A stretch of DNA of 64,000 bases from Nocardia albiluteola (GTDB lineage: Bacteria; Actinomycetota; Actinomycetes; Mycobacteriales; Mycobacteriaceae): the NCBI RefSeq assembly GCF_018860155.1, contig NZ_JAHKNI010000011.1:234656-298655 (forward strand). The letters run 5' to 3'. Each line of letters starts with the position of its first letter. Within the stretch, counting starts at the first letter, position 1. Shown here piece by piece: positions 54,747 through 63,280 of the stretch. The translations under genes and the position numbers were made by a program. A model generated the notes under the pieces. The model did no database searches. It was given only the letters and a program-made list of their open reading frames with translations, and was not told the origin of the DNA.

Positions 54747-54983
54747 ATGTTGACTCGCGCTTGGGTTCGGTGGGTGCTCACGCATGGCATCGCGCGGACC
54801 TATCTGCGGGTTGCGGCGCATCGAGGTAAACCTCTTGCCCGAGCGGAAGGCGCCATCGCGCTACGAGCCCTCTTCGACAGGTACCCGAATCTGCGTCTGG
54901 ACGGCCCCCCTGTCCCTCATCCCCTGCGAAACCTGCACGCCTACCGCTCCATGCCCGCCACGCTAGTTGCCGACCAGGAGTAG
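54747..54983 (+). pseudogene. Internally deleted cytochrome P450 (N- and C-termini only)
   Basis: The 78-residue frame joins an N-terminus (MLTRAWVRWVLTHGIARTYL...GKPLA) like residues 1-32 of the P450 at 44240 directly to its C-terminus (RAEGAIALRALFDRYPNLRL...NLHAYRSMPATLVADQE). About 350 residues including the I-helix, ExxR and heme cysteine are absent, and the deletion is in frame. GAGAGG precedes ATG 54747. The stop codon sits inside the AGGAG ribosome binding site of the following AMP ligase, so it is probably translated as the first gene of that transcript. It cannot bind heme. Confidence 0.85.
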
Positions 54984-54985
54984 AG

Positions 54986-56452
54986 ATGATCTACGACAAT
55001 CTGCTCGCGGTCACCGCGCGAGCGCCGATCACCAGCGGATTGCGGCAGGGCGAAGCATTTACGCCCTACGCCGCTCTGGTCGAGCGCATCGGCCGACTCG
55101 CCACGGGCTTCATCGAATGTGGCATCGAGAACGGCGATCCTGTTGCTCTGCTGATTCCGAACTCACCCGATCTTTTCGTCACCGCCCACGCGCTCTTCGC
55201 CATCGGCGCGATCGCGATGCCACTGGCCGAGACGGCCCCGCGAGCCGAACTCGCCATGCTCGCGCACAAGGTCGGCCCCAGGGCCGTCATCGCAGCTCCC
55301 GGCCTCGCCGCCGCTGCCGAGATGCTGATTGAAGATGCAGCCCCCGGCATTCCCTTGTTCCTGACGAGCGCCCTGCCCGAAGGACGTGCAACCGTCCAGC
55401 CGCCGGCACTGCCCGGCGACACCGCGGCGCTCTACCTCTTCTCGTCCGGCTCGACCGGGTCGCCGAAGGTGGTGCCGCACACCCATGCCGAGCTCGTCGC
55501 CGATAGTGAACGGTCCAGCACGGCGTGGGACATTCAGCCCGACGACATCGTCCTCGACTTTCTGCCGGGCAACTTCTCGATGGGCTTCCTGCTGGGCGCT
55601 ACGCAAGCCGTCGCCCGCGGCGCAACGACGCTGTACTGGAGCGATCCCCTGCCCCTGGCGCTATCGCGCCGGAAGCTGCTCGACACAATGGTCCGCGAGC
55701 GCGTCACCGTTATGGGTGCTGTTCCGGCAATGTACGACATCCTCACCGGTCAGAGCGGCGGTTTCGATCTGAGACTGCGCCTGGCCTTCTCCGGCGGCGT
55801 CGCACTGAAGCGGCCGGTCTTCGAAGCGGTACGCGAGCGCCTCGGTGTCACACTTCGCCAGGATTACGGCTCGACCGAGGCGAGCATGTTCTCGCACAAT
55901 AATTCCGCCGATCCCGACGCGAGCTGGGCCTCGGTGGGCAAGCCGGCGGGCGACGGCCGGGTCCGCATCGTTCCGTCGGAGACCGAATTCGGCCCATCCG
56001 TTGGTGAAATGGAACTGAAATCGTCGTCGCTCACGCGGGGTTATCTCGGCGATGCCGCGGCTAATGCTGAGGCATTCGATGAGGGCTGGTTCAGGACCGG
56101 CGACCTCGCCTCGCTCGATGAGGAAGGTCGCATCTTCATTCGTGGCCGGAGCAAGCTGCTGATCGAGGTGTCCGGCTACAAGGTCGACCCCATCGAGGTG
56201 GAGGAGACACTCATGAGTTCGCCTGCCGTCGCCGAGGCCGCGGTGGCTGGTCTCCCGGATCCGGATGCGCGCAACGGCAATCGCTTGATCGCGTTTGTCG
56301 TCAAAGGGGCGGATGTGTCGGCCGATGAGTTGATCCGCTACACCCGCGAAAGGCTGTCGGTTCAGAAGGTTCCGGCCGAGATCGCATTCATCGACGCACT
56401 GCCGAGGAGTTCGGCCGGCAAGGTGCTCCGTGCGCGGTTACGCGAGCTCTAG
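54986..56452 (+). CDS. Stand-alone AMP-forming acyl/aryl ligase
   Basis: The 488-residue enzyme belongs to the ANL superfamily and activates a carboxylic acid as its adenylate. Motifs in order: YLFSSGSTGSPKVVPHTH (P-loop), RQDYGSTEAS, WFRTGDLASLDEEGRIFIRG, SGYKVDPIEVEETL, and the C-terminal lysine in RSSAGKVLRARL. The overall form is closest to benzoate/aryl-acid and short acyl ligases rather than fatty acyl-AMP ligases with their insertion; this is a judgement by eye. AGGAG at 54977 supports ATG 54986. With the carrier protein and acyltransferase next door it probably loads a starter or tailoring acyl group. Its stop codon overlaps that of the convergent carrier gene. Confidence 0.88.
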   Translation: MIYDNLLAVTARAPITSGLRQGEAFTPYAALVERIGRLATGFIECGIENGDPVALLIPNSPDLFVTAHALFAIGAIAMPLAETAPRAELAMLAHKVGPRAVIAAPGLAAAAEMLIEDAAPGIPLFLTSALPEGRATVQPPALPGDTAALYLFSSGSTGSPKVVPHTHAELVADSERSSTAWDIQPDDIVLDFLPGNFSMGFLLGATQAVARGATTLYWSDPLPLALSRRKLLDTMVRERVTVMGAVPAMYDILTGQSGGFDLRLRLAFSGGVALKRPVFEAVRERLGVTLRQDYGSTEASMFSHNNSADPDASWASVGKPAGDGRVRIVPSETEFGPSVGEMELKSSSLTRGYLGDAAANAEAFDEGWFRTGDLASLDEEGRIFIRGRSKLLIEVSGYKVDPIEVEETLMSSPAVAEAAVAGLPDPDARNGNRLIAFVVKGADVSADELIRYTRERLSVQKVPAEIAFIDALPRSSAGKVLRARLREL

Positions 56453-56703
56453 GCGGGGCGCGTCATCCGCTGTGAAACGTAGGCTGCCAGATGCGCGGGG
56501 GATTCGAACAGGTCCGCCCGTATCTCCGTGTCAGGGAGGCTGATCTCGAATCGCTCCTCGAGAAAATGTACGAGTTTTACCAGACTGATCGAGTCCAGCA
56601 GGCCGATCTCGAGCAGACGGGTCTCGCGATCAACCGGCGCCGCACCGATTTCAGCCGCCATGGCGGAAATATACTCGATTATCGGACGTTCGATATCGTT
56701 CAT
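56449..56703 (-). CDS. Acyl carrier protein
   Basis: The 84-residue product is a free-standing carrier protein: an N-terminal helix (IERPIIEYISAMA), then the phosphopantetheine serine in EIGLLDSISLVKLVHFLEER, then ISLPDTEIRADLFESPAHLA. GLLDS replaces the usual LGxDS, as in D-alanine carrier and aryl-carrier types. ATG 56703 follows a GTG at 56706, and either could start. It is encoded opposite to its likely partners: convergent with the AMP ligase, sharing a CTAG that contains both stop codons, and divergent from the acyltransferase with a gap of only about 54 bases. It probably accepts the acyl group activated by the ligase. Confidence 0.88.
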   Translation of the reverse strand: MNDIERPIIEYISAMAAEIGAAPVDRETRLLEIGLLDSISLVKLVHFLEERFEISLPDTEIRADLFESPAHLAAYVSQRMTRPA

Positions 56704-56757
56704 CACTCCAACCCCTTATATACTCAGCATATCGGCCAATTTCATCGCAACGAAAAT

Positions 56758-58050
56758 ATGGAGGACGGCGTGGGCGAAATGCGCCCACTGGGCGAACGGG
56801 AGCAACTGCTCAGTGAACTGCACATCCGTGGCGAGCTGATCGCCATGCAGGTGCTGCACGTGCGAGGCCACCTCGATCCGGCGCTGGTGCAGCGGTCGCT
56901 CGCCTGGCTCCAGACCCAGCATCCTATGCTTCGCGCTCATATACGTTACGGCAAGATCGTCTGGCGACCCCGGCCGCCCTTCGTCTCTCGCCGGCGCTGG
57001 TTCGACACCGAGGGCACAACGGAGATCCCGTTGACGGTGCTCGACGACACCGACCCGGACGCTTGGCGCAAGGTCTTTGCCGATGACATCCGCACACCGA
57101 TCCAGAAGGGCAGCCATCCCCGGCTGCGGATCACGCTGGTGCGACAGTCGCCCGACGCGGACCTCAACCATCTCGTCATCTGCGCCGATCACGCGACGCT
57201 CGATGCCCGGTCCGCCAATATGTTCGCTCGCCAGCTTCTGGAATTCCTTGCCGATCCGGCCATGGCGCAGCTGAAATCGCCGATCAGCACCGCCCTGCCC
57301 CCGCCGATCGAGGAGGGCCTGACCAAGAAATCCGGCAATGGCAAGAAGACCACCTATACGCCGGCCATTCGGCTACCCAAGCAGACGGTACGCGATCGGA
57401 AGAAAGGAACGCGAGTACTGGCACGCTACCTCGGGCCCACCCCGACGGTAACGCTCACCGACGCCATCAGGGCCAACAGAACGACGCTTCACGGTGCGAT
57501 AACGGCTGCCTTCCTGCTTGCCATGCGCGAACGGTACGGGCTCGACGCCATGACCGTGCTGAGCCCGATCGACCTCCGGCGCCTCAGTACACTCGCGCTA
57601 CCGCGCGATACCTACGCCTGCTACGTCGACATCCTGCGTACCAAGCACCGGATAACCGACGACTTCTGGGTAACCGCCCGCGATGCCTCGTTCGGATTGA
57701 TCGCCGCGCTGGCCAAGGACCGGGAGTCCGCCTCGATCATGAAGTTTCCCACTTGGGAGGTGTATCGGCACGAAGCCGGCCCGACGATCCGGAACAGGCG
57801 GCGCCTCGACGGACTCGCCGTTACCACGGCAGACGGGTCCGGCCTCCAGACCAGCTACGGCGCCTACGAGCTCGAGGGCATCACCAGGGCCGTTTCGCTC
57901 GACATGTTCGGGCCGTTTCTGTTTGTGATCGCCAACGAGCAACTCGGTGGCCTCGACCTCAGCGTTGGGTACACGCCAAGCGCGATAAGCGAGCAGGAGG
58001 CAGGCTGGCTCACCGACAACGCCGTGGCCCGGCTCGAAAGCGCTGGATGA
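56758..58050 (+). CDS. PapA5-like condensation-fold acyltransferase
   Basis: The product is about 430 residues with the fold of polyketide-associated (Pap) acyltransferases and NRPS condensation domains. The opening (MRPLGEREQLLSELHIRGEL, then LVQRSLAWLQTQHPMLRAHI) and the catalytic HxxxD in VICADHATLDARS match. The second half has MTVLSPIDLRRL, the place of the conserved latch region, and LDLSVGYTPSAISEQEAGWL. Such enzymes transfer an acyl group from a carrier protein to an alcohol or amine. The start is uncertain: ATG 56758, GTG 56770 (with GGAGG five bases upstream) or ATG 56779. Its context suggests it moves the acyl group from the adjacent carrier protein, perhaps onto the peptide product. 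Confidence 0.82.
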   Translation: MEDGVGEMRPLGEREQLLSELHIRGELIAMQVLHVRGHLDPALVQRSLAWLQTQHPMLRAHIRYGKIVWRPRPPFVSRRRWFDTEGTTEIPLTVLDDTDPDAWRKVFADDIRTPIQKGSHPRLRITLVRQSPDADLNHLVICADHATLDARSANMFARQLLEFLADPAMAQLKSPISTALPPPIEEGLTKKSGNGKKTTYTPAIRLPKQTVRDRKKGTRVLARYLGPTPTVTLTDAIRANRTTLHGAITAAFLLAMRERYGLDAMTVLSPIDLRRLSTLALPRDTYACYVDILRTKHRITDDFWVTARDASFGLIAALAKDRESASIMKFPTWEVYRHEAGPTIRNRRRLDGLAVTTADGSGLQTSYGAYELEGITRAVSLDMFGPFLFVIANEQLGGLDLSVGYTPSAISEQEAGWLTDNAVARLESAG

Positions 58051-58097
58051 GGTAGGCCGCGTCACGATGTACACCCGATCGAGGGATTTCCCCCCGA

Positions 58098-58325
58098 TCA
58101 CGGACCCAGAAACAGCCGTTCGTTCGGTAGCCTGGTCCTCGGCATGCACTCTTCCACCGTGTTGACGATGAGTTCGATTGCACAGCAGCGTCTTTGCCGC
58201 CAATCACGCATGAGTTGGTATGCCGCGGCGACTGTCGCTCGATAGTCCAAAGCGGTGCCATTCAGCCAGATCCGCAGGTGAACATCCTCGGCCTCCGAAA
58301 GCTCCGAACCTCCGGCATGTCTCAT
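58098..58325 (-). CDS. Small hypothetical protein coupled to the DUF3263 gene
   Basis: The 75-residue product starts MRHAGGSELSEAEDVHLRIW and is soluble, with no signal peptide. Two cysteine-containing stretches (RRCCAIELIVN, VEECMPRTR) are notable, but no known motif is seen. Its ATG shares one base with the stop codon of the preceding gene (TGATG at 58327-58323), so it is translated by coupling. The function is unknown. The pair lies in the same orientation, away from the acyltransferase, and is probably not part of that unit. Confidence 0.6.
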   Translation of the reverse strand: MRHAGGSELSEAEDVHLRIWLNGTALDYRATVAAAYQLMRDWRQRRCCAIELIVNTVEECMPRTRLPNERLFLGP

Positions 58326-58720
58326 CAACACGCTGTCCCCCCGCCGGCGACCTTGTCTACGCGCCATGCCAAGGCCAAGGCATCCACAAGCCCGCGCTTG
58401 AGCCACCGCACTTCCTGACTGTCGGTACGACGAAGCCGTAGACCGGCCTGCACCATCTCCAGGAAGCGCCGACGCTCGACACCGAACTGGACCAGCAGTT
58501 CGCCGGCACTGGCGCCACCGAACGGCGCCCAGCGGATGGCGTAGTCGATCACGGGCGCCAGTTCGGTATCAATCGATCGCTTCGAATGAAGGAAGTGCAG
58601 CTGGCTCGAGGACGAGCGAACCCACGACGAGTCGTAGCCGGCATGCGGCTCCGACTGCTGCGACGCACGGCGCCACGGTGCACCGGCACGACCTCGCTGT
58701 CGATTCTGTGAGTAGTCCAT
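58325..58720 (-). CDS. DUF3263-like small protein
   Basis: The 131-residue product has a basic, Gln/Arg-rich N-terminus (MDYSQNRQRGRAGAPWRRAS). A C-terminal domain follows with ELAPVIDYAIRWAPFGGASA and GELLVQFGVERRRFLEMVQA, which matches the DUF3263 pattern (RWAPFGGGxAEDIxxxFG in relatives, from memory). DUF3263 domains look like small helix-turn-helix folds, so DNA binding is possible but unproven. GAGGA six bases before ATG 58720 supports the start over an ATG 15 codons upstream. Its stop overlaps the start of the next small gene. Confidence 0.7.
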   Translation of the reverse strand: MDYSQNRQRGRAGAPWRRASQQSEPHAGYDSSWVRSSSSQLHFLHSKRSIDTELAPVIDYAIRWAPFGGASAGELLVQFGVERRRFLEMVQAGLRLRRTDSQEVRWLKRGLVDALALAWRVDKVAGGGTAC

Positions 58721-58923
58721 TGCGCATCCTCGAGCGGTAGTGCCAGGTCCGTTGCTTTCCACCATCCTTTTCCCGCGTTCGATACGCGACCGTAGAACTA
58801 CCTACTTCTATACGTGTTCTTACCCGTGGCCGGCTCCCTTGCCTCGCGGGTCCTCGAGGAGCAGGCTCGAAGACACCGGTGGCGCCACCGGGCGTCGCCT
58901 CCGAGCCGAGAGGAGGTGGGGTC

Positions 58924-59547
58924 GTGTACGCACGCTCCACCACGATTCAGGCGCGACCCTCCGCTATCGACGCCGGGATTGCGCACGTCCGCGATCATGT
59001 GATGCCGGCCCTGCAGGAAATCCCCGGTTGCGTGGGGCTGTCCCTGCTGGTCGACCGGAAGTCCGGCCGGTGTATCGCCACCACCGCGTGGGAAACGGCA
59101 GCTGCCATGCACGACAGCGCGACCCGGGTCCTCCCGATCCGCGAGGGCGCCGCCGGTTCGTTCGGCGGCGGCAGCGCCCAGGTCGAGGAATGGGAGATCG
59201 CCGTTCTGCATCGCGAACACAGAACACTCGAAGGCGCCTGCGCCCGCGCCGTCTGGCTCAAGACAGATCCCGACCGGCTGGAAGGGGCCGTCGAGGCATA
59301 CCGATCCCAGTTCCTGTCCGAGATGGAAACGCTCGAGGGATTCTGCAGCGCGAGCCTCATGATCAACCGGACATCCGGTCGCGCGGTCTCCTGCGCCACC
59401 TACGACAGCGCCGAGGCGATGCGCCGCACCCGCGACCAGGCCGCCTCACTGCGGGCCGACGCCAGTCGGCGCTCCGGCGCCGAGGTGCTCGAGGGCGCTG
59501 AGTTCGAACTGGCGCTGGCGCACCTGCGCGTTCCCGAAATGGCGTAG
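58924..59547 (+). CDS. Tandem-domain ABM-like protein
   Basis: The 207-residue product contains two similar halves, each a dimeric alpha+beta barrel-like unit: residues 1-105 (HVRDHVMPALQEIPGCVGLS, CIATTAWETAAAMHDS) and 106-207 (YRSQFLSEMETLEGFCSASL, AVSCATYDSAEAMRRT). Each half has the EIPGC/LEGFC turn and a following WETAAAM/YDSAEAM helix, so the gene arose by internal duplication. Related proteins are annotated as antibiotic biosynthesis monooxygenases in Nocardia and Mycobacterium, without known reactions. The start is GTG 58924, supported by GAGGAGGTGG. The 200 bases upstream hold its divergent promoter region. Confidence 0.78.
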   Translation: MYARSTTIQARPSAIDAGIAHVRDHVMPALQEIPGCVGLSLLVDRKSGRCIATTAWETAAAMHDSATRVLPIREGAAGSFGGGSAQVEEWEIAVLHREHRTLEGACARAVWLKTDPDRLEGAVEAYRSQFLSEMETLEGFCSASLMINRTSGRAVSCATYDSAEAMRRTRDQAASLRADASRRSGAEVLEGAEFELALAHLRVPEMA

Positions 59548-59698
59548 GTAGCGCGGCTGACTACGAATCGACTCCCCTACCCCAACTGCCGTACATGGCG
59601 GACTGCACGGCATGTTCCGGGTCGGTGAGGCGGTGCGCGCTGCAGTCGGCAGCCCGCGGCGCCTCTCACCGGGTGTCGGCCGGTGTGACCTCGCCCGC

Positions 59699-60199
59699 TC
59701 AGTCGATGGGGAATCTTCCTGTCGCCAAGGCGGATTCGCGGAAGCGCGCCGGAAATCCCGGCCCCAGTCGAGCGGTGGTGTGCTCGTGGCGCAGGGGCTC
59801 GCGGCACTGGGCGCAGACGACCTCGGCATGGGTGTCGTGGTCGCAGGTCGTGTGGTGCAGGACAACGGGTTCGCCCGCCTCCGGGGCGAGATAGCGGTCG
59901 CCCCAGGCCATCATGGCGGCCAGGACCGGGAAGAAGTCGCGGCCCTGGTCCGTGAGTCGGTATTCGTGACGCACCGGTCGCTCCTGATAGGGGACCTTGA
60001 TCAGCAGGCCGGTCTCGACCAGGCGGGTCAGGCGCTGGGCCAGGATATTGCGGCTCAGGCCGAGGGTGGATTCGAAATCGTCGAAACGGGTTGCGCCGTA
60101 ATAGGCTTCGCGCAGGATCAGGGGAGTCCACCAGTCGCCCAGGAGGTCGACCGTGCGGGCCACGGTGCACGGCCAGTTGGCGAAACTCGTCCGCTTCAT
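59699..60199 (-). CDS. HxlR-family transcriptional regulator
   Basis: The 166-residue product has the HxlR winged helix: CTVARTVDLLGDWWTPLILR at the N-terminus, FDDFESTLGLSRNILAQRLT, then LIKVPYQERPVRHEYRLTDQ. The C-terminal part carries a possible metal site (HHTTCDHDTHAEVVCAQCRE) with several His and Cys, which is common in longer HxlR proteins. Its ATG at 60199 overlaps the stop of the molybdopterin oxidoreductase by four bases, so regulator and enzyme are translated together. It probably controls this operon. Confidence 0.88.
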   Translation of the reverse strand: MKRTSFANWPCTVARTVDLLGDWWTPLILREAYYGATRFDDFESTLGLSRNILAQRLTRLVETGLLIKVPYQERPVRHEYRLTDQGRDFFPVLAAMMAWGDRYLAPEAGEPVVLHHTTCDHDTHAEVVCAQCREPLRHEHTTARLGPGFPARFRESALATGRFPID

Positions 60200-62445
60200 G
60201 AGCTCACCGTATCCAGGCGCGCGGGAACGTACTTGTGCCAGGGGGTTCCGACCCATTCGTCGCGCGCCTCGAAGGACGTCAGCTCGTTGGGGGCGGTCCC
60301 GGTGGTGACCGGTGCGCCCTCGGGATCCTCGACCGAGAGGCCGAAACCGTTGGGCAGCGAGAGATGTCCGGGGCGCATGCGGTCGGTGGGCTCGACCGGC
60401 ACCCGCGCGGTGCCGCGGCGGGTGGTCACCTGGACCAGATCGCCCGCGGTCAGGCCGAGTCGCCCGGCGTCGGTGGTGCTGATGCGCAGCGTGCCGGCGG
60501 CATCGCGCTTACGCCAGGTCGGATCCCGGAAAATGGTGTTCGCGGTGAACGCGCGGCGCTCGCCCGCGGACAGAATGAACGGCCAGTCGGCGCTGTCGCC
60601 GGGCGCGTCGGGCAGCGCGGCGACGACCTCGAGCAGTTCGGGAATGTCGAGCCGAATCACCCCGTCCCGCACCCGGTTCCACGTCTCGGCATAATCGTCC
60701 TCGGAGATGACGACGCCGTGCTCGCCCGCGAGAATGGCCTCGAACAGGCGCTCCCCGGCCTCCATACCCGTTCCGTACCCCGCTCGTTCGACGCTGGCCG
60801 GGAATCGCCGGACCATGTTGTATGCCGCGGCCCAGAGCAGGGCCGCCGACGCCGCACCGTCCGGGAGTGTCTGTCCCAGTGTGCGATACAGCAGCACGGG
60901 CGCCAGTTTCGACCGGGCCGGATCGCCGAGCACGCCCAGGAATGCCATGGCGAATGCCTCGCGGCCCTGCGCCAGCGCGGCCCGCAGCGGCGCATAGTCG
61001 GCCTCGCCCAGCACGCCCGCGGCCTCCACAAGCCGGGCATGAATCTCGGGCTCGGGCAGCACGCCCTCGGGCGCGGGCAGCACCGGGTGGCGCAGGTGGA
61101 AGATGTTGCGTGGGAAGTCGAAATTGAAGAACGTGGCCTCGTACTTCTCGAACTGGGTGGGCGCGGGCAGCACGTAATCGGCCAGGCGGGCGGTCTCGGT
61201 CATGGCGACATCGATCACCACCACCAGCTCCAGCGCCTCCAGGGCCTCGCGCATGCGCGCCGAATCCGCAAGGGAGTGGGCAGGGTTCGAGCTCTCGATG
61301 AACATCGCCCGGTAGCGCGCGGGATGATCGGTGAGAATCTCCTCGCTGATCACGTTGCACGGCACCAGGCCGCTGACGATCTGCGCGCCGGCCACGGGGC
61401 TGCGGGGCCCCTCGCCCGCAGGATGTCCGCGGTCGTGACCGAGATTGGACAGGCCGGTGAAGGCATACTGCGTGCCCGGCTTTCCGACATTGCCGGTGAG
61501 AATCCAGACCAGCTTCTCGACGTAGCTGACCACGGTCGAGTACCGGTTCATCTGCACGCCCAGATCCTCCAGCGCCGCCACCGAATGCGCGCGCGCCAGA
61601 CGGTGCGTCGCGGCGGTGACCAGGTCGAGGTCGACATCGGCGATGGCGCAGTACTTGTCGATCGGCACCGCGTTCAGGACCGGCAGCACGGCTTCGAGGC
61701 CGGTGGCGTGCACGGCAAGCCAGTCGCCATCGATCAGGTTGTCGCGCACCAGGATCGCGGCCATGGCCGAGAGCAGGTAGACGTCGGTGCCCGGACGCAG
61801 CTGCAGGTGGAAATCGGCGAGCTCGGCGGTCTCGGTCCGCACCGGATCGAGCACGATCATGGACCGCGCCGAATCCTTGGCGATCTCCTTCAGGACGGTG
61901 CGCGCCCGCGGAAAGCCGTGCGACTGATAGGGGTTCTTGCCGATGAAGAAGGCCACCTCGGCGTGCTCGACATCGGCGCGCATCGGGTGGCCGGCCATCC
62001 GCGCGCCCACCCAGAAGTCGCCGGTCTTCTCCTGTGCCAGGGCGCTGGAGCGATACTTCATCCCGTAGGCCGCCATGGTCGCCGGGGCGTACGCGCCACC
62101 CAGGTGATTACCCTGACCGCCGCCGCCGTAGTAGAAGATCGATTCCCCGCCGAAGTGCTGCCCGAGCTCCAGCATTCGCGCCGAAATCTCCGCAATCGCG
62201 GTGTCCCAATCGATCTCCTCGAAGCTGCCGTCCTTGCGGCGGCGCAGCGGCGCGGTCAACCGGCCCGTGTGCCCGTTCTGGTACCGGTCCAGCTGCAGCG
62301 CTTTGTTGCAGGTGTATCCCGCCGAGGCGGGATGGAGCTTGTCACCACGGATCTTCTCGAACGAACGGCCATCGGGCCCGAGCAGCACCTGAATGCCGCA
62401 ATTGCACTCGCACAGGATGCACGCCGTAGGTCGCCATTCGTTCAT
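60196..62445 (-). CDS. Molybdopterin-dependent oxidoreductase with [4Fe-4S] cluster
   Basis: The 749-residue enzyme belongs to the DMSO reductase superfamily. The N-terminal cluster ligands are in ACILCECNCGIQ with the fourth Cys in AGYTCNKALQ. Then come FYYGGGGQGNHLGG, SALAQEKTGDFWVGARMAGH (cofactor region) and VAFFIGKNPYQSHGFPRART. The C-terminal molydop-binding domain reads LRISTTDAGRLGLTAGDLVQ and LSLPNGFGLS. There is no Tat signal, so it is cytoplasmic. The electron partner and substrate are unknown; the form resembles the formate dehydrogenase/assimilatory nitrate reductase-like proteins widespread in actinobacteria. ATG 62445 precedes the first Cys by eight residues. It is coupled to the HxlR gene. 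Confidence 0.88.
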   Translation of the reverse strand: MNEWRPTACILCECNCGIQVLLGPDGRSFEKIRGDKLHPASAGYTCNKALQLDRYQNGHTGRLTAPLRRRKDGSFEEIDWDTAIAEISARMLELGQHFGGESIFYYGGGGQGNHLGGAYAPATMAAYGMKYRSSALAQEKTGDFWVGARMAGHPMRADVEHAEVAFFIGKNPYQSHGFPRARTVLKEIAKDSARSMIVLDPVRTETAELADFHLQLRPGTDVYLLSAMAAILVRDNLIDGDWLAVHATGLEAVLPVLNAVPIDKYCAIADVDLDLVTAATHRLARAHSVAALEDLGVQMNRYSTVVSYVEKLVWILTGNVGKPGTQYAFTGLSNLGHDRGHPAGEGPRSPVAGAQIVSGLVPCNVISEEILTDHPARYRAMFIESSNPAHSLADSARMREALEALELVVVIDVAMTETARLADYVLPAPTQFEKYEATFFNFDFPRNIFHLRHPVLPAPEGVLPEPEIHARLVEAAGVLGEADYAPLRAALAQGREAFAMAFLGVLGDPARSKLAPVLLYRTLGQTLPDGAASAALLWAAAYNMVRRFPASVERAGYGTGMEAGERLFEAILAGEHGVVISEDDYAETWNRVRDGVIRLDIPELLEVVAALPDAPGDSADWPFILSAGERRAFTANTIFRDPTWRKRDAAGTLRISTTDAGRLGLTAGDLVQVTTRRGTARVPVEPTDRMRPGHLSLPNGFGLSVEDPEGAPVTTGTAPNELTSFEARDEWVGTPWHKYVPARLDTVSS

Positions 62446-62497
62446 ATCGGCAGCATACTCGGTTAGTTCACTAGCGCTACCCACTACGGAAGATTCT

Positions 62498-63127
62498 TCA
62501 GAATCCGATCGCCTCGCGCAGCAACAGGACGGTGCCACGACCCGGGACGGGCTCCAGGTTGAGCACGAGGAGTCGGCTGACGGCGCTGGGCCTTCCGTAA
62601 ACCCGCTGGGCGCGTTCGCTTTCCAACGGCAGGCAGTGTTCCTCGACGCGTCGCAGCGCGGCGTCCAGGTCGGGAACCACCTTCTGCGCGCCGACGACCC
62701 AGATCGCGCGGGCCGAGCCGCCGGCGTAGCCGGGCAGCTGGCTGCCGCTGCCCGAGGCGATCACCAGCGAGCCGTTCTCGGTGACGGCGTGCACGCTGCC
62801 CACGATGACGTCGGGAGCGGCGAACATCCGCCGCATCTCGTCGGCCTGGGTGGCGCGGTCCATGGCCAGGCCGCGCGGGCGCAGGGCGTCGTAGCGCCCG
62901 CTGTCGTTGATGTCCGCCTCGATGCCGGACAGGCGCAGCGTCTCGCTGGCGCCGGTGAAGACACTGGCGCCCGCTGGGATCAGGTCCGCGACGCGGGCGC
63001 GCGCGGCGGCGACGTCCGCGAGGATTTCGACGGCGAAATTGTGTGCCGTCAACGCCGCGGCGGCCCGCTCCAGGCAATGCGCGGAGGCCGGGTCGGTGAA
63101 CGAGGGCGCGGGAATCTGGATGGTCAT
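62498..63127 (-). CDS. LUD-domain (LutC-like) protein
   Basis: The 209-residue product fits the LUD family (lactate utilisation proteins B/C). It has an N-terminal helix region with ERAAAALTAHNFAVEILADV, then VADLIPAGASVFTGASETLR, MRRMFAAPDVIVGSVHAVTE, the core ENGSLVIASGSGSQLPGYAG and AIWVVGAQKVVPDLDAALRR. The ending SRLLVLNLEPVPGRGTVLLL is typical. LutC-like proteins work in lactate oxidation complexes, but single copies like this are of unknown role. GGAG upstream supports ATG 63127. It lies 52 bases upstream of the oxidoreductase in the same direction and may share its transcript. Confidence 0.82.
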   Translation of the reverse strand: MTIQIPAPSFTDPASAHCLERAAAALTAHNFAVEILADVAAARARVADLIPAGASVFTGASETLRLSGIEADINDSGRYDALRPRGLAMDRATQADEMRRMFAAPDVIVGSVHAVTENGSLVIASGSGSQLPGYAGGSARAIWVVGAQKVVPDLDAALRRVEEHCLPLESERAQRVYGRPSAVSRLLVLNLEPVPGRGTVLLLREAIGF

Positions 63128-63280
63128 CGGAGTTTCTCCAGAGTTGAGGGTTCGCCCGGACCGGAACGCGACCGGGTTCACCGTTGACGACAACGCAGCC
63201 CTCCCGAATGTCAGGCCGGACCTCACATTCCGGCGCGCTGCCCGGTCGTAGTGCTAGGGAGAAAGACGAAGGGAGCCGAC

